A stretch of 6,274 nt of DNA from Rhodospirillaceae bacterium. GTDB lineage: Bacteria; Pseudomonadota; Alphaproteobacteria; UBA11136. Made by a program: the position numbers and the translations under genes. The notes under the pieces were generated by a model. The model was given only the letters and a program-made list of their open reading frames with translations. It did not search any database and was not told the origin of the DNA. Shown piece by piece: positions 1 through 5,419 of this stretch (positions are counted from its first letter, which is position 1; the number at the start of each line of letters is the position of its first letter). Location: assembly GCA_018663165.1 (NCBI GenBank), contig JABJES010000103.1:1-6274 (forward strand), read 5' to 3'.

Positions 1-67
1 ACTTAAGCCCCCGTGACGTTTTTGTGAAGGGGAAAGAGAGGCTGGGGGCGGATTTGTCCTTAGGCAA
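1..67 (-). CDS. Possible 5' end of a DUF167/YggU-family gene (partial)
   Basis: An open minus-strand frame starts at a TTG (67-65) that overlaps the last codons of yggT by eight bases, and it is still open at the left edge. The 22 visible codons begin MPKDKSAPSLSFPFTKTSRG. A short polar start followed by a 'PF...GLK' stretch resembles the N-terminus of small DUF167 (YggU) proteins, which often follow yggT; function unknown. Against the call: only 22 codons are seen, TTG is a weak start, no clear ribosome binding site precedes it, and one other minus frame is also open here. No ATG, GTG or TTG occurs in 1-59 on this strand, so any other start lies outside the window. Confidence 0.38.
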   Translation of the reverse strand, partial: MPKDKSAPSLSFPFTKTSRGLK

Positions 68-341
68 GGTAATAGAACAGGGCGTTTTCCAGGAAGGTCA
101 GCAGCAGAATGAGGACAATCGGTGAGATATCGAGGCCGCCAAGATCAGGGATATAGCGCCGGATGGGCCGCAGCGCCGGTTCTGTGATGCGATAGAGGAA
201 ATCGCCGACAACATAGACAAAGCGGTTTGAGGTGTTGACCACATTGAAGGAAACGAGCCAGCTCAAGACCACTGAGGCGATGAGAAGCCAGATATAAAGG
301 CTGATGACGGTGGCGGTAATGGAAACGAATGGATTAACCAC
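60..341 (-). CDS. yggT: YggT family integral membrane protein
   Basis: This is a 93-residue hydrophobic protein of the YggT family. It has two strongly hydrophobic segments (about residues 5-28 and 70-90). Between them is the family hallmark, a conserved 'R.TEP.L.P.RR..P...G.D.SP' stretch (YRITEPALRPIRRYIPDLGG at about residues 48-67). The role is not firmly established; proposed roles include osmotic or envelope processes and factors for cell-division or photosystem assembly. The frame is open back to a TTG at 419, but I chose GTG at 341-339. It gives the usual family length, has an AAAAAGGG ribosome-binding-like stretch nine bases upstream, and the extra 26 codons are not hydrophobic and would run into the candidate promoter. 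The gene is divergent from the tRNA, and its end overlaps a possible DUF167 gene. Confidence 0.9.
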   Translation of the reverse strand: MVNPFVSITATVISLYIWLLIASVVLSWLVSFNVVNTSNRFVYVVGDFLYRITEPALRPIRRYIPDLGGLDISPIVLILLLTFLENALFYYLA

Positions 342-390
342 GGGAAGAGGCCCTTTTTGTTGCCAGAACGGGAACGATGCAGCGAATTGA

Positions 391-419
391 AACCTAGCCT
401 TCCTCGCCGCCGGGTTCAA
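391..419 (-). promoter_or_regulatory. Weak candidate sigma-70 promoter for yggT
   Basis: On the minus strand, TTGAAC (419-414) is followed after exactly 17 bases by TAGGTT (396-391). The -35 is good and the -10 poor (three of six bases). Transcription would start near 384, leaving about 40 bases before the GTG start at 341, which fits that start choice. The call is inferred from spacing only. Confidence 0.3.
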
Positions 420-469
420 GGCGGGTTGCAGGAGGGGGCGGGGGTATCATGACGGTGGCGCTGGAAACC

Positions 470-498
470 TTGACAGAGCGGGGGCTCCGACACATTAT
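470..498 (+). promoter_or_regulatory. Sigma-70 promoter of the tRNA-Ala gene
   Basis: A perfect -35 hexamer TTGACA (470-475) is separated by 17 bases from CATTAT (493-498), which matches the -10 consensus at four of six positions. Transcription would start near 505, about 35 bases before the tRNA, giving a short 5' leader for RNase P to remove. The bases after the -10 (CCGCCCGC) are GC-rich, a discriminator style typical of stringently controlled stable-RNA promoters; that control is inferred. Confidence 0.75.
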
Positions 499-539
499 CC
501 GCCCGCATTGCCTGAGGTATTCCCGTGGGCTTGTGTAAA

Positions 540-615
540 GGGGCCGTAGCTCAGTTGGGAGAGCGCCACGTTCGCAACGTGGAGGTCAGGGGTTCGATTC
601 CCCTCGGCTCCACCA
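540..615 (+). tRNA. tRNA-Ala (anticodon CGC)
   Basis: This is a complete 76-base tRNA that folds as a standard cloverleaf. The acceptor stem GGGGCCG (540-546) pairs with CGGCTCC (605-611) and includes the G3-U70 wobble recognised by alanyl-tRNA synthetase. The D arm contains AGCTCAGTTGGGAGAGC. The anticodon stem CCACG/CGTGG (566-570 and 578-582) encloses the loop TTCGCAA, placing anticodon CGC at 573-575, which reads GCG alanine codons. The T arm is AGGGG-TTCGATT-CCCCT (588-604). The discriminator is A612 and the CCA tail is encoded at 613-615. It stands alone, with no other tRNA in the window. No duplicated 3' end or integrase is visible, so there is no sign that the gene serves as an integration site here. 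Confidence 0.98.
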
Positions 616-640
616 AATCCCTTAATTCACAGATATCCCG

Positions 641-658
641 ACCCCCTGATTGGGGGGT
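641..658. terminator. GC-rich hairpin between tRNA-Ala and the receiver gene
   Basis: ACCCCC (641-646) pairs with GGGGGT (653-658) around a six-base loop, 25 bases after the tRNA. It sits in the gap between two convergent genes and could stop transcription from either side. No T-run follows on either strand, so it is not a textbook intrinsic terminator. It may instead protect or delimit the tRNA precursor's 3' end. Confidence 0.4.
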
Positions 659-671
659 TCAAGAGAATTTG

Positions 672-685
672 CTCAGGCGCCTGAG
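672..685. repeat. Perfect 14-base palindrome over the receiver stop codon
   Basis: CTCAGGCGCCTGAG is its own reverse complement and covers the TGA stop of the receiver gene (675-673 on the minus strand). It could form a short hairpin at the mRNA 3' end, but the transcript continues with CAAATTC rather than a T-run. Terminator function is doubtful. Confidence 0.35.
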
Positions 686-1044
686 GATTTCCTGGCGATA
701 AGATCCTCAATATGCGTCACCAAGGTGGGCAGATCGAGAGGTTTGCGGATCGCCAGATCGGCCCCCAATTGCTGGGCATAGGTTAAATAGGAATCCTGAT
801 AGCCGGTTATGGCGATGATCCTGACATTGGGAAAATTTTGTTTGATCTCAATGATCGTGGCAATGCCCTCTTTTTCGGGCATGACGATATCGGTGATAGT
901 GACATCAATTTCAGTATTTTTAAGAATTTCCAGGCCTTCGACACCGTGGGCGGCGAGATGGGGCGTGTGCCCCGCACTCTCGATCAAAGTGCCGATCGTC
1001 TTTCTGAGATCGTCGTCGTCGTCGATAATTAGAATTTCAGCCAT
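673..1044 (-). CDS. Stand-alone CheY-like response regulator receiver
   Basis: This 123-residue protein consists of a single receiver domain with no output domain, so it probably signals by protein-protein contact or passes phosphate along a relay. The expected active site is present: an acidic pocket in the DDDDD run (residues 8-12, D8/D9 being the likely metal ligands), phospho-acceptor D52 in TDIVMP, T80 in AITGY and K101 in the RKP motif. The position equivalent to the CheY switch tyrosine (three residues before the lysine) appears to be alanine (A98), so classic Tyr-Thr coupling is absent. The ATG start (1044-1042) is preceded by a GGGGA stretch very close to the start, so translation initiation may be modest. 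It is divergent from motA; a role in motility is possible but not shown. No histidine kinase lies in the window. Confidence 0.93.
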   Translation of the reverse strand: MAEILIIDDDDDLRKTIGTLIESAGHTPHLAAHGVEGLEILKNTEIDVTITDIVMPEKEGIATIIEIKQNFPNVRIIAITGYQDSYLTYAQQLGADLAIRKPLDLPTLVTHIEDLIARKSSGA

Positions 1045-1106
1045 GGTCCCCGATTTTCTTAAGTTGTTCTTGGAATCTTGCTCGCAACTGATCCGGGCAA
1101 GTATTC

Positions 1107-1135
1107 ATTCAACATAAAAAACATGTTTATGTCTA
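1107..1135 (-). promoter_or_regulatory. Weak candidate promoter of the receiver gene
   Basis: On the minus strand, TAGACA (1135-1130) is followed after 17 bases by TTGAAT (1112-1107, four of six -10 bases). Transcription would begin near 1100, about 55 bases upstream of the ATG at 1044. The call rests on hexamer similarity and spacing only. The inverted repeat at 1112-1132 lies across its spacer. Confidence 0.28.
1112..1132. repeat. Inverted repeat ACATAAA-N7-TTTATGT, operator-like
   Basis: Perfect 7-base arms (1112-1118 and 1126-1132) flank a seven-base spacer. The AT-rich dyad has arm centres about 14 bases apart, wider than one helical turn. It lies in the 255-base region between the divergent receiver and motA genes (1045-1299), over the candidate receiver promoter. 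It could bind a dimeric regulator, or it could be chance in an AT-rich patch. Elsewhere in this region I see only weak motA promoter candidates on the plus strand: TTTACG (1183-1188) with TAATGG (1205-1210) at 16 bases, and a sigma-28-like GCAGATGA (1137-1144) without a convincing -35. Confidence 0.35.
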
Positions 1136-1299
1136 GGCAGATGATATCGCCACGTAAAAACTGGATCGAAGGTAAGAGAATGTTTACGAGCTTTCAATAG
1201 GCTGTAATGGATATTTCGGAGGAATGAATAGCCGTCGGGATACGAGGGGGCCGGGCCGCGCGTTTTGAGAGGCTCAGCCAGGGAACGGGAACAGGCGTT

Positions 1300-2094
1300 A
1301 TGGATATTACTACGCTTCTTGGGCTGGTTATCGGGATCACGGTTGTCGCGCTTGCGGTGATGACCGGCTCTGATATGTGGATTTTCATCAATATCCCCGG
1401 CTTTCTGATCGTTCTTGGCGGGACATTCGCCGCAACCTTGATCAAGTTTCCCCTGTCCACCGTCTTTGTTGCCCTTCGGCTCGGCGTTAAGGCCGCTTTC
1501 GTCAATGAGAAATCGAGGCCACGGGAGCTTCTCGATACGATTCTCGACTGCGCCAAACTGATGCGTAAGGAAGGCCCGATGGCGCTGTCCCAAATCGATG
1601 CCGGCAACGAATTCCTCAGCAAGGGAATGCAGTTCCTTGTTGACGGTTATGATTTCGACGTTATGCGCAAGGCCATGACCAGCGAGATGGAGCTGACGAT
1701 CCAGCGCCATGAACAGGGCGAGAAAATTTTCCGTGGGATCGGCGAATCAGCACCTGCCTTCGGTATGATCGGGACCCTGGTCGGTCTGGTGCAGATGTTG
1801 AGCAACATGGAAGACCCCAAATCGATTGGCCCGGCCATGGCAATTGCTCTTCTCACCACCCTTTACGGGGCCTTGATCGCCAATCTGGTCGCCCTGCCAA
1901 TCGCCGACAAGCTGGCCTCCAAGACTGAGCAGGAGCGGGTCAGCATGTCGCTCATTCTTGAGGGTATACTGGAAGTGCATGATCGCCAGAATCCCAATGT
2001 GATCGAAGAACTGCTGGAGGTTTATCTTCCCGAATCTGAGCGTTCCAAGTCGGTGGACGAGGATGAGGAAGAGCCGTCCATCGAAGGAAAATAG
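1300..2094 (+). CDS. motA: Flagellar motor stator protein MotA, PomA (sodium) type
   Basis: This 264-residue inner-membrane stator subunit pairs with MotB/PomB to form the ion channel that drives flagellar rotation. Four membrane segments are visible (about residues 3-22, 29-49, 149-171, 178-203), with a large cytoplasmic loop (50-148) whose charged residues (R89, K90, E91 and others) contact the rotor FliG. The third segment carries the family signature ESAPAFGMIGTLVGLVQML with conserved P152. The fourth has ALLTTLYGALIAN. Threonines at T159 and T186/T187 match positions implicated in sodium binding in Vibrio PomA, so sodium coupling is the best inference. The C-terminal tail is unusually acidic (a DEDEEE run). 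The ATG is preceded by CGGGA (1286-1290). motB follows after five bases, clearly one operon. Confidence 0.96.
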   Translation: MDITTLLGLVIGITVVALAVMTGSDMWIFINIPGFLIVLGGTFAATLIKFPLSTVFVALRLGVKAAFVNEKSRPRELLDTILDCAKLMRKEGPMALSQIDAGNEFLSKGMQFLVDGYDFDVMRKAMTSEMELTIQRHEQGEKIFRGIGESAPAFGMIGTLVGLVQMLSNMEDPKSIGPAMAIALLTTLYGALIANLVALPIADKLASKTEQERVSMSLILEGILEVHDRQNPNVIEELLEVYLPESERSKSVDEDEEEPSIEGK

Positions 2095-2099
2095 ACGGC

Positions 2100-2894
2100 A
2101 TGGCGAAAAAACCGGAAAAAAATGTCGGCGCGCCGCCCTGGATGGTCACCTTCGCCGACCTCATGGCCCTGTTGCTGACCATGTTCGTTCTGCTGCTTTC
2201 TTTTTCGACGATGGATGTCGATCGCTATAAGAAAATCGCCGGGGCGATGAGCGAGTCTTTCGGTTTGAGCGCCTTGACCCGGCTTTCCGGCATGATCGAG
2301 GTGGAGGGTTTTTTCACCGGCAAGCATATCAAGCAGGTGGCACCCAAGGCGGCGATCTCAATTGATCTGCCAGACGTGATCGGAGAAACCCCGATGGAGA
2401 ACGAGGCTCTTGAGGCGCTGCCCGATGAGATGTCGGAAGATCAGATGGCGGATGAAGCAATCCAGGAAAATCTGCGCCGGGTCTTGGCCAGCGAATTAGA
2501 AGGCAAACAGATCAGCATTGAGGAGTCGGGCGACCAGACAATTATTACTTTTACCGATGAAATTGCCTTTCCGGCGGGTAGTGAACGGCTTGCCGAAACC
2601 TTCCTGCCGACCATGGACAAGCTGATCTCCGTTCTTGCAGAGGCCGAGGGACAGATTATCGTCGCCGGCCATACTGACGACCGGCCGATTTCGACCGCCC
2701 GCTTTCGCTCCAACTGGGACCTTTCGACCGCCAGGGCGGTTTCGGTTGTGCACCAGATATTAAAGTCTGGAAAGATCGCACCCGAACGGGTAACCGCCCA
2801 GGGCTATGCCGATAGCCGTCCGCTGGTGGCCAACGATTCGCCCGAAAACCGGGCGCTTAACCGGCGCGTCGAAATCTCGATCCGCAAACGCTAG
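2100..2894 (+). CDS. motB: Flagellar motor stator protein MotB, PomB (sodium) type
   Basis: This 264-residue partner of MotA anchors the stator to peptidoglycan. After a short cytoplasmic N-terminus comes a single membrane helix (about 16-36) with the plug-anchor signature WMVTFADLMALLL. D20 is the essential ion-carrying aspartate. The segment through LLSFSTMDVDRYKKIAGAM closely resembles Vibrio PomB rather than proton-type MotB. An acidic periplasmic linker follows (about 85-125). The C-terminal OmpA-like peptidoglycan-binding domain (about 140-262) carries GHTDD (190-194), NWDLSTARA (205-213) and NRRVEI (254-259). GAAGGA at 2083-2088, inside the end of motA, is the ribosome binding site. 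No signal peptide is expected, because the helix itself is the membrane signal-anchor. I see no terminator in the 138 bases before pabB. Confidence 0.96.
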   Translation: MAKKPEKNVGAPPWMVTFADLMALLLTMFVLLLSFSTMDVDRYKKIAGAMSESFGLSALTRLSGMIEVEGFFTGKHIKQVAPKAAISIDLPDVIGETPMENEALEALPDEMSEDQMADEAIQENLRRVLASELEGKQISIEESGDQTIITFTDEIAFPAGSERLAETFLPTMDKLISVLAEAEGQIIVAGHTDDRPISTARFRSNWDLSTARAVSVVHQILKSGKIAPERVTAQGYADSRPLVANDSPENRALNRRVEISIRKR

Positions 2895-3017
2895 GCGGCT
2901 TCTCGGAATCAAACCTGTTCTTCTCTTTCCAATCGCGGTAAGAAATCGCCTTTCGGGCATGAATTGAGTAAGTTGTTCTTGTCGTCGGGGGGCGGTTTAT
3001 GGCCGCAGTTAAGTTGC

Positions 3018-3023
3018 AGGAGA
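3018..3023 (+). promoter_or_regulatory. Ribosome binding site that sets the pabB start
   Basis: AGGAGA lies nine bases upstream of GTG 3033 and is the strongest Shine-Dalgarno match near the pabB 5' end. The alternative TTG starts at 2964, 2973 and 2979 lack a comparable site, and the residues they would add are unlike a PabB N-terminus. Confidence 0.65.
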
Positions 3024-3032
3024 AGCAGGCCG

Positions 3033-4502
3033 GTGCAAGAGCCTTTATCAACACGCCCGCGCGTATCTGGAGCATCCTGCTATTGCCGCACTCTTCCCGT
3101 TGCCGGGATTGAAACGCTGGCGGGGCGTAAGGTCGATCTTCTTGCCGTTCACGACCTTTTTCCTGAACGTTATCCCCATTTTCTCGAAAGCGCGGCGACC
3201 GGCACCCCTCAGGCCCGGTACAATATTCTTTTCGCCTTTCCTGGCGAAACCCTGCGCCTGGAGGCCGATGGGCGCATCAAGGGGCCGTTGAGTGAAGGGG
3301 AAGACAATGATTTTCTCGATGCTTTCGACCGTTGGTGGTGCTCGCAAGAGCTGTCCACTTCTGACAAGGGTGAAAATCTACCGCCCTTTACCGGCGGTTG
3401 GTTTGTCTATCTGGGTTATGAACTGGCAGGCCAGATCGAGCCGAGCTTGAACCTGCCCGTTGCACCGGGCGATATGCCGGTGGCTTTTGCGACCCGCTTT
3501 CCCGCCGCAATTATTTTCGACCATGAGGCGGGCGAAATAATCCTGATGACGGAGAGTGAAAGTGAGAGCCTTCTCGATGATATGGAGGCGGATTTGCGCC
3601 GCGCCTGTAAGGGAGCCGCCACTCTCGCGCCTGTGTCTGTCGAGGATAGCTGTCTCGTCGGTGAACTCATAGAAGACACGCCAGAGCGTCATCTGGACGG
3701 GGCGCGTCAATGCATCGATTACGTTTTTGCCGGGGATGTTTTCCAGGTTAATTTGTCGCGCCTGTGGAAGGGAACGCTTCGTCCCGATATCAGTCATGGC
3801 GAGCTTTATGATCGTCTGCGTCGGCGCAATCCCGCCCCCTTTGCCGGGATGGCGACCCTGGACGGGATGGCGATCATCAGCTCTTCGCCGGAACGCCTGA
3901 TTGAGGTTCGCGGCAGTTTGATTCAGACCCGGCCGATTGCCGGTACCAGGCCGCGCGGGGCCAGCGGTATCACCGATGTGGCCCTGTCATCGGAATTGAT
4001 TGGCCATCCAAAGGAGCGCGCCGAGCACATCATGCTGGTTGATTTGGAGCGCAACGATATCTCGCGGGTCTGCATCCCCGGATCGGTGCACGTTAACGAG
4101 ATGATGGTGGTCGAATCCTATGCCCATGTGCATCACATCGTCTCCAACGTGCGCGGTGAGCTGGCAAGCGCGATCACGCCGGGCGAGGTGGTGCGCGCAG
4201 TCTTTCCCGGCGGCACCATCACCGGCTGTCCGAAGGTAAGGTGTATGGAAATTCTCGCCGAACTGGAGGCCGAGGGACGCGGGCCTTATACCGGTGCCAT
4301 GGGGTATGTGAACCGGGATGGCAGCCTTGATCTCAATATTCTGATCCGCACCATGTTGCGTCAGGGGAATGAGGTAAGGTTTCGTGCCGGTGGCGGCATC
4401 GTCGCCGATTCGGACCCTCAAAAAGAGCTTGAGGAGACCCGCGCCAAGGCGCGCGGTCTTATTCGTGCTCTGACCCAGGGCGGCACCAGGGGGGAAGAAT
4501 GA
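3033..4502 (+). CDS. pabB: Aminodeoxychorismate synthase component I (PabB)
   Basis: This 489-residue chorismate-binding enzyme aminates chorismate to 4-amino-4-deoxychorismate, the first step to p-aminobenzoate and folate. Ammonia comes from a PabA amidotransferase not encoded here. The N-terminal domain (about 20-170) contains DLLAVH, ERYPHFLES and the GGWFVYLGYELAGQIEP stretch typical of PabB. The C-terminal chorismate-binding domain (about 215-480) shows SSSPER (E287 aligned with the E. coli catalytic Glu258), KERAEHIMLVDLERND (327-342), the FPGGTITGCPK segment ending at K401, and AGGGIVADSDP. The E. coli Lys274 position is alanine here (PIAGT, A303), as in anthranilate synthase TrpE. The YLGYEL region and the overlapping pabC favour PabB over TrpE. 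I chose GTG 3033 for its ribosome binding site; the frame is open back to TTG 2964. The stop overlaps the pabC start. Confidence 0.9.
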   Translation: MQEPLSTRPRVSGASCYCRTLPVAGIETLAGRKVDLLAVHDLFPERYPHFLESAATGTPQARYNILFAFPGETLRLEADGRIKGPLSEGEDNDFLDAFDRWWCSQELSTSDKGENLPPFTGGWFVYLGYELAGQIEPSLNLPVAPGDMPVAFATRFPAAIIFDHEAGEIILMTESESESLLDDMEADLRRACKGAATLAPVSVEDSCLVGELIEDTPERHLDGARQCIDYVFAGDVFQVNLSRLWKGTLRPDISHGELYDRLRRRNPAPFAGMATLDGMAIISSSPERLIEVRGSLIQTRPIAGTRPRGASGITDVALSSELIGHPKERAEHIMLVDLERNDISRVCIPGSVHVNEMMVVESYAHVHHIVSNVRGELASAITPGEVVRAVFPGGTITGCPKVRCMEILAELEAEGRGPYTGAMGYVNRDGSLDLNILIRTMLRQGNEVRFRAGGGIVADSDPQKELEETRAKARGLIRALTQGGTRGEE

Positions 4503-5407
4503 GCAAACAACCTGTAAACCCGATTGATGAAGAACGTGCCGGTGTCGGTCTTCCAGCACCGTGCGTCTTCGTCAACGGCGAGGCGGTTACAACCGTGTCG
4601 GCGGCCGACCGGGGGCTCCAATATGGCGACGGTCTGTTCGAGACGATAGCGGTGGCGGGCGGTCGTCTTGAGTTTTGGGACCGCCACATGGCGCGGTTAA
4701 TTGAGGGCTGTTCCCGTCTTGGTCTGCCCGCACCGGACATTGAAGCCCTGGCCAATGAGGCCGGTATTCTTCTCAACGGCCAGCGTGTTGTTGAGGCGGT
4801 CGATGCCGGTGTGCTCAAGATCATGGTGACCAGGGGGACGGGCGGGCGCGGCTATCGCATGCCTGACCCGATAGAGGCGACGCGGATTGTTTCTTTTCAT
4901 CCAGCCCCTGATTATCCCGCTGCCTTTGCCCGCGATGGCATTCGGGTGAGGGTCTGTGAAACCCGGCTGGCGGAACAAAAGCAGCTCGCCGGAATTAAGC
5001 ACCTTAACCGTCTGGAAAATGTATTGGCGCGGGCTGAGTGGGATGATCCTGCAATTGCCGAGGGGCTGATGTGTGACCAGGCCGGGCGGGTCATTGAGGG
5101 GGTGATGACCAATCTTTTCTGCGTCACCGACGGCGCTTTGCGCACGCCCGATCTTTCCCGTTGCGGTGTCGCTGGAATTATTCGCACCCTGGTGATGGAA
5201 ATTGCCGAGGAAAAGGGCATCGCCTGTGAGGTGACGGATATTTCGCTTAAAGAGGCCCTGTCCAGTGATGATTTGTTTCTCACCAACAGCGTCATCGGGT
5301 TATGGCCCATCCGCGCCGTGGCGGATCAGAGCTTTGCCATCGGCCCGGTAACGACAAAAATCCGCCTGGCGCTTATTGATCGCCGCCGGGCTGAAACAAA
5401 GGCCTGA
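4499..5407 (+). CDS. pabC: Aminodeoxychorismate lyase (PabC), class IV PLP enzyme
   Basis: This 302-residue fold-type IV PLP enzyme removes pyruvate from 4-amino-4-deoxychorismate to give p-aminobenzoate. Visible motifs are VFVNGE (23-28), DRGLQYGDGLFET (37-49), the RGTGGRGY loop (112-119, closely matching E. coli PabC), GIKHLNRLENVLAR with the PLP-binding K167, and E200/N205 in VIEGVMTNLF. The fold is shared with branched-chain and D-amino acid aminotransferases. The RGTGGRGY and KHLNRLE motifs plus the pabB overlap make lyase the best call. Its ATG lies in the ATGA shared with the pabB stop, implying coupled translation, and GGGGGGAAGA precedes it. About 20 residues precede the usual family start; their role is unknown. 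Confidence 0.93.
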   Translation: MSKQPVNPIDEERAGVGLPAPCVFVNGEAVTTVSAADRGLQYGDGLFETIAVAGGRLEFWDRHMARLIEGCSRLGLPAPDIEALANEAGILLNGQRVVEAVDAGVLKIMVTRGTGGRGYRMPDPIEATRIVSFHPAPDYPAAFARDGIRVRVCETRLAEQKQLAGIKHLNRLENVLARAEWDDPAIAEGLMCDQAGRVIEGVMTNLFCVTDGALRTPDLSRCGVAGIIRTLVMEIAEEKGIACEVTDISLKEALSSDDLFLTNSVIGLWPIRAVADQSFAIGPVTTKIRLALIDRRRAETKA

Positions 5408-5419
5408 TCTGAAGCAGGC
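5402..5419. terminator. Possible weak hairpin between convergent pabC and ccmI
   Basis: GCCTG (5402-5406) can pair with CAGGC (5415-5419) around an eight-base loop, extended by a G-T and an A-T pair. It spans the pabC stop and the 12-base gap to ccmI. There is no T-run on either strand. The closeness of the two convergent stops makes some terminator here plausible, but this hairpin is short. Confidence 0.22.

Noticed and set aside
540..660. tRNA-Ala as the attachment site of an integrated element
   Set aside because: No integrase, no repeated copy of the tRNA 3' end and no change in gene style downstream are visible.
1060..1072. 13-base sequence TAAGTTGTTCTTG repeated at 2969-2981, both upstream of genes
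   Set aside because: By rough count, about one exact 13-base match is not surprising in a 6 kb window. The flanks differ and the positions relative to the gene starts differ (about 17 versus 52 bases).
809..1117. Plus-strand open frames opposite the receiver gene
   Set aside because: They lie antisense to a clear receiver domain, have no recognisable motifs and are explained as shadow frames.
1224..1268. Small 14-codon frame upstream of motA beginning after GGAGGA
   Set aside because: The purine-rich site is only one or two bases from the ATG, too close to work well. The peptide shows no regulatory codon run and no attenuator hairpin follows.
1105..1710. Long minus-strand open frames opposite the motA region
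   Set aside because: They are mostly antisense to motA, with Arg/Pro/His-rich sequence typical of reverse-frame translation of a GC-rich gene.
2895..3032. Terminator or riboswitch between motB and pabB
   Set aside because: Only very short pairings (for example GCC-tttc-GGC near 2950) are visible, with no T-run and no recognisable RNA motif.
3987..4559. 190-codon minus-strand open frame opposite pabB
   Set aside because: It is antisense to the conserved chorismate-binding domain and has a His-rich composition with no family features.
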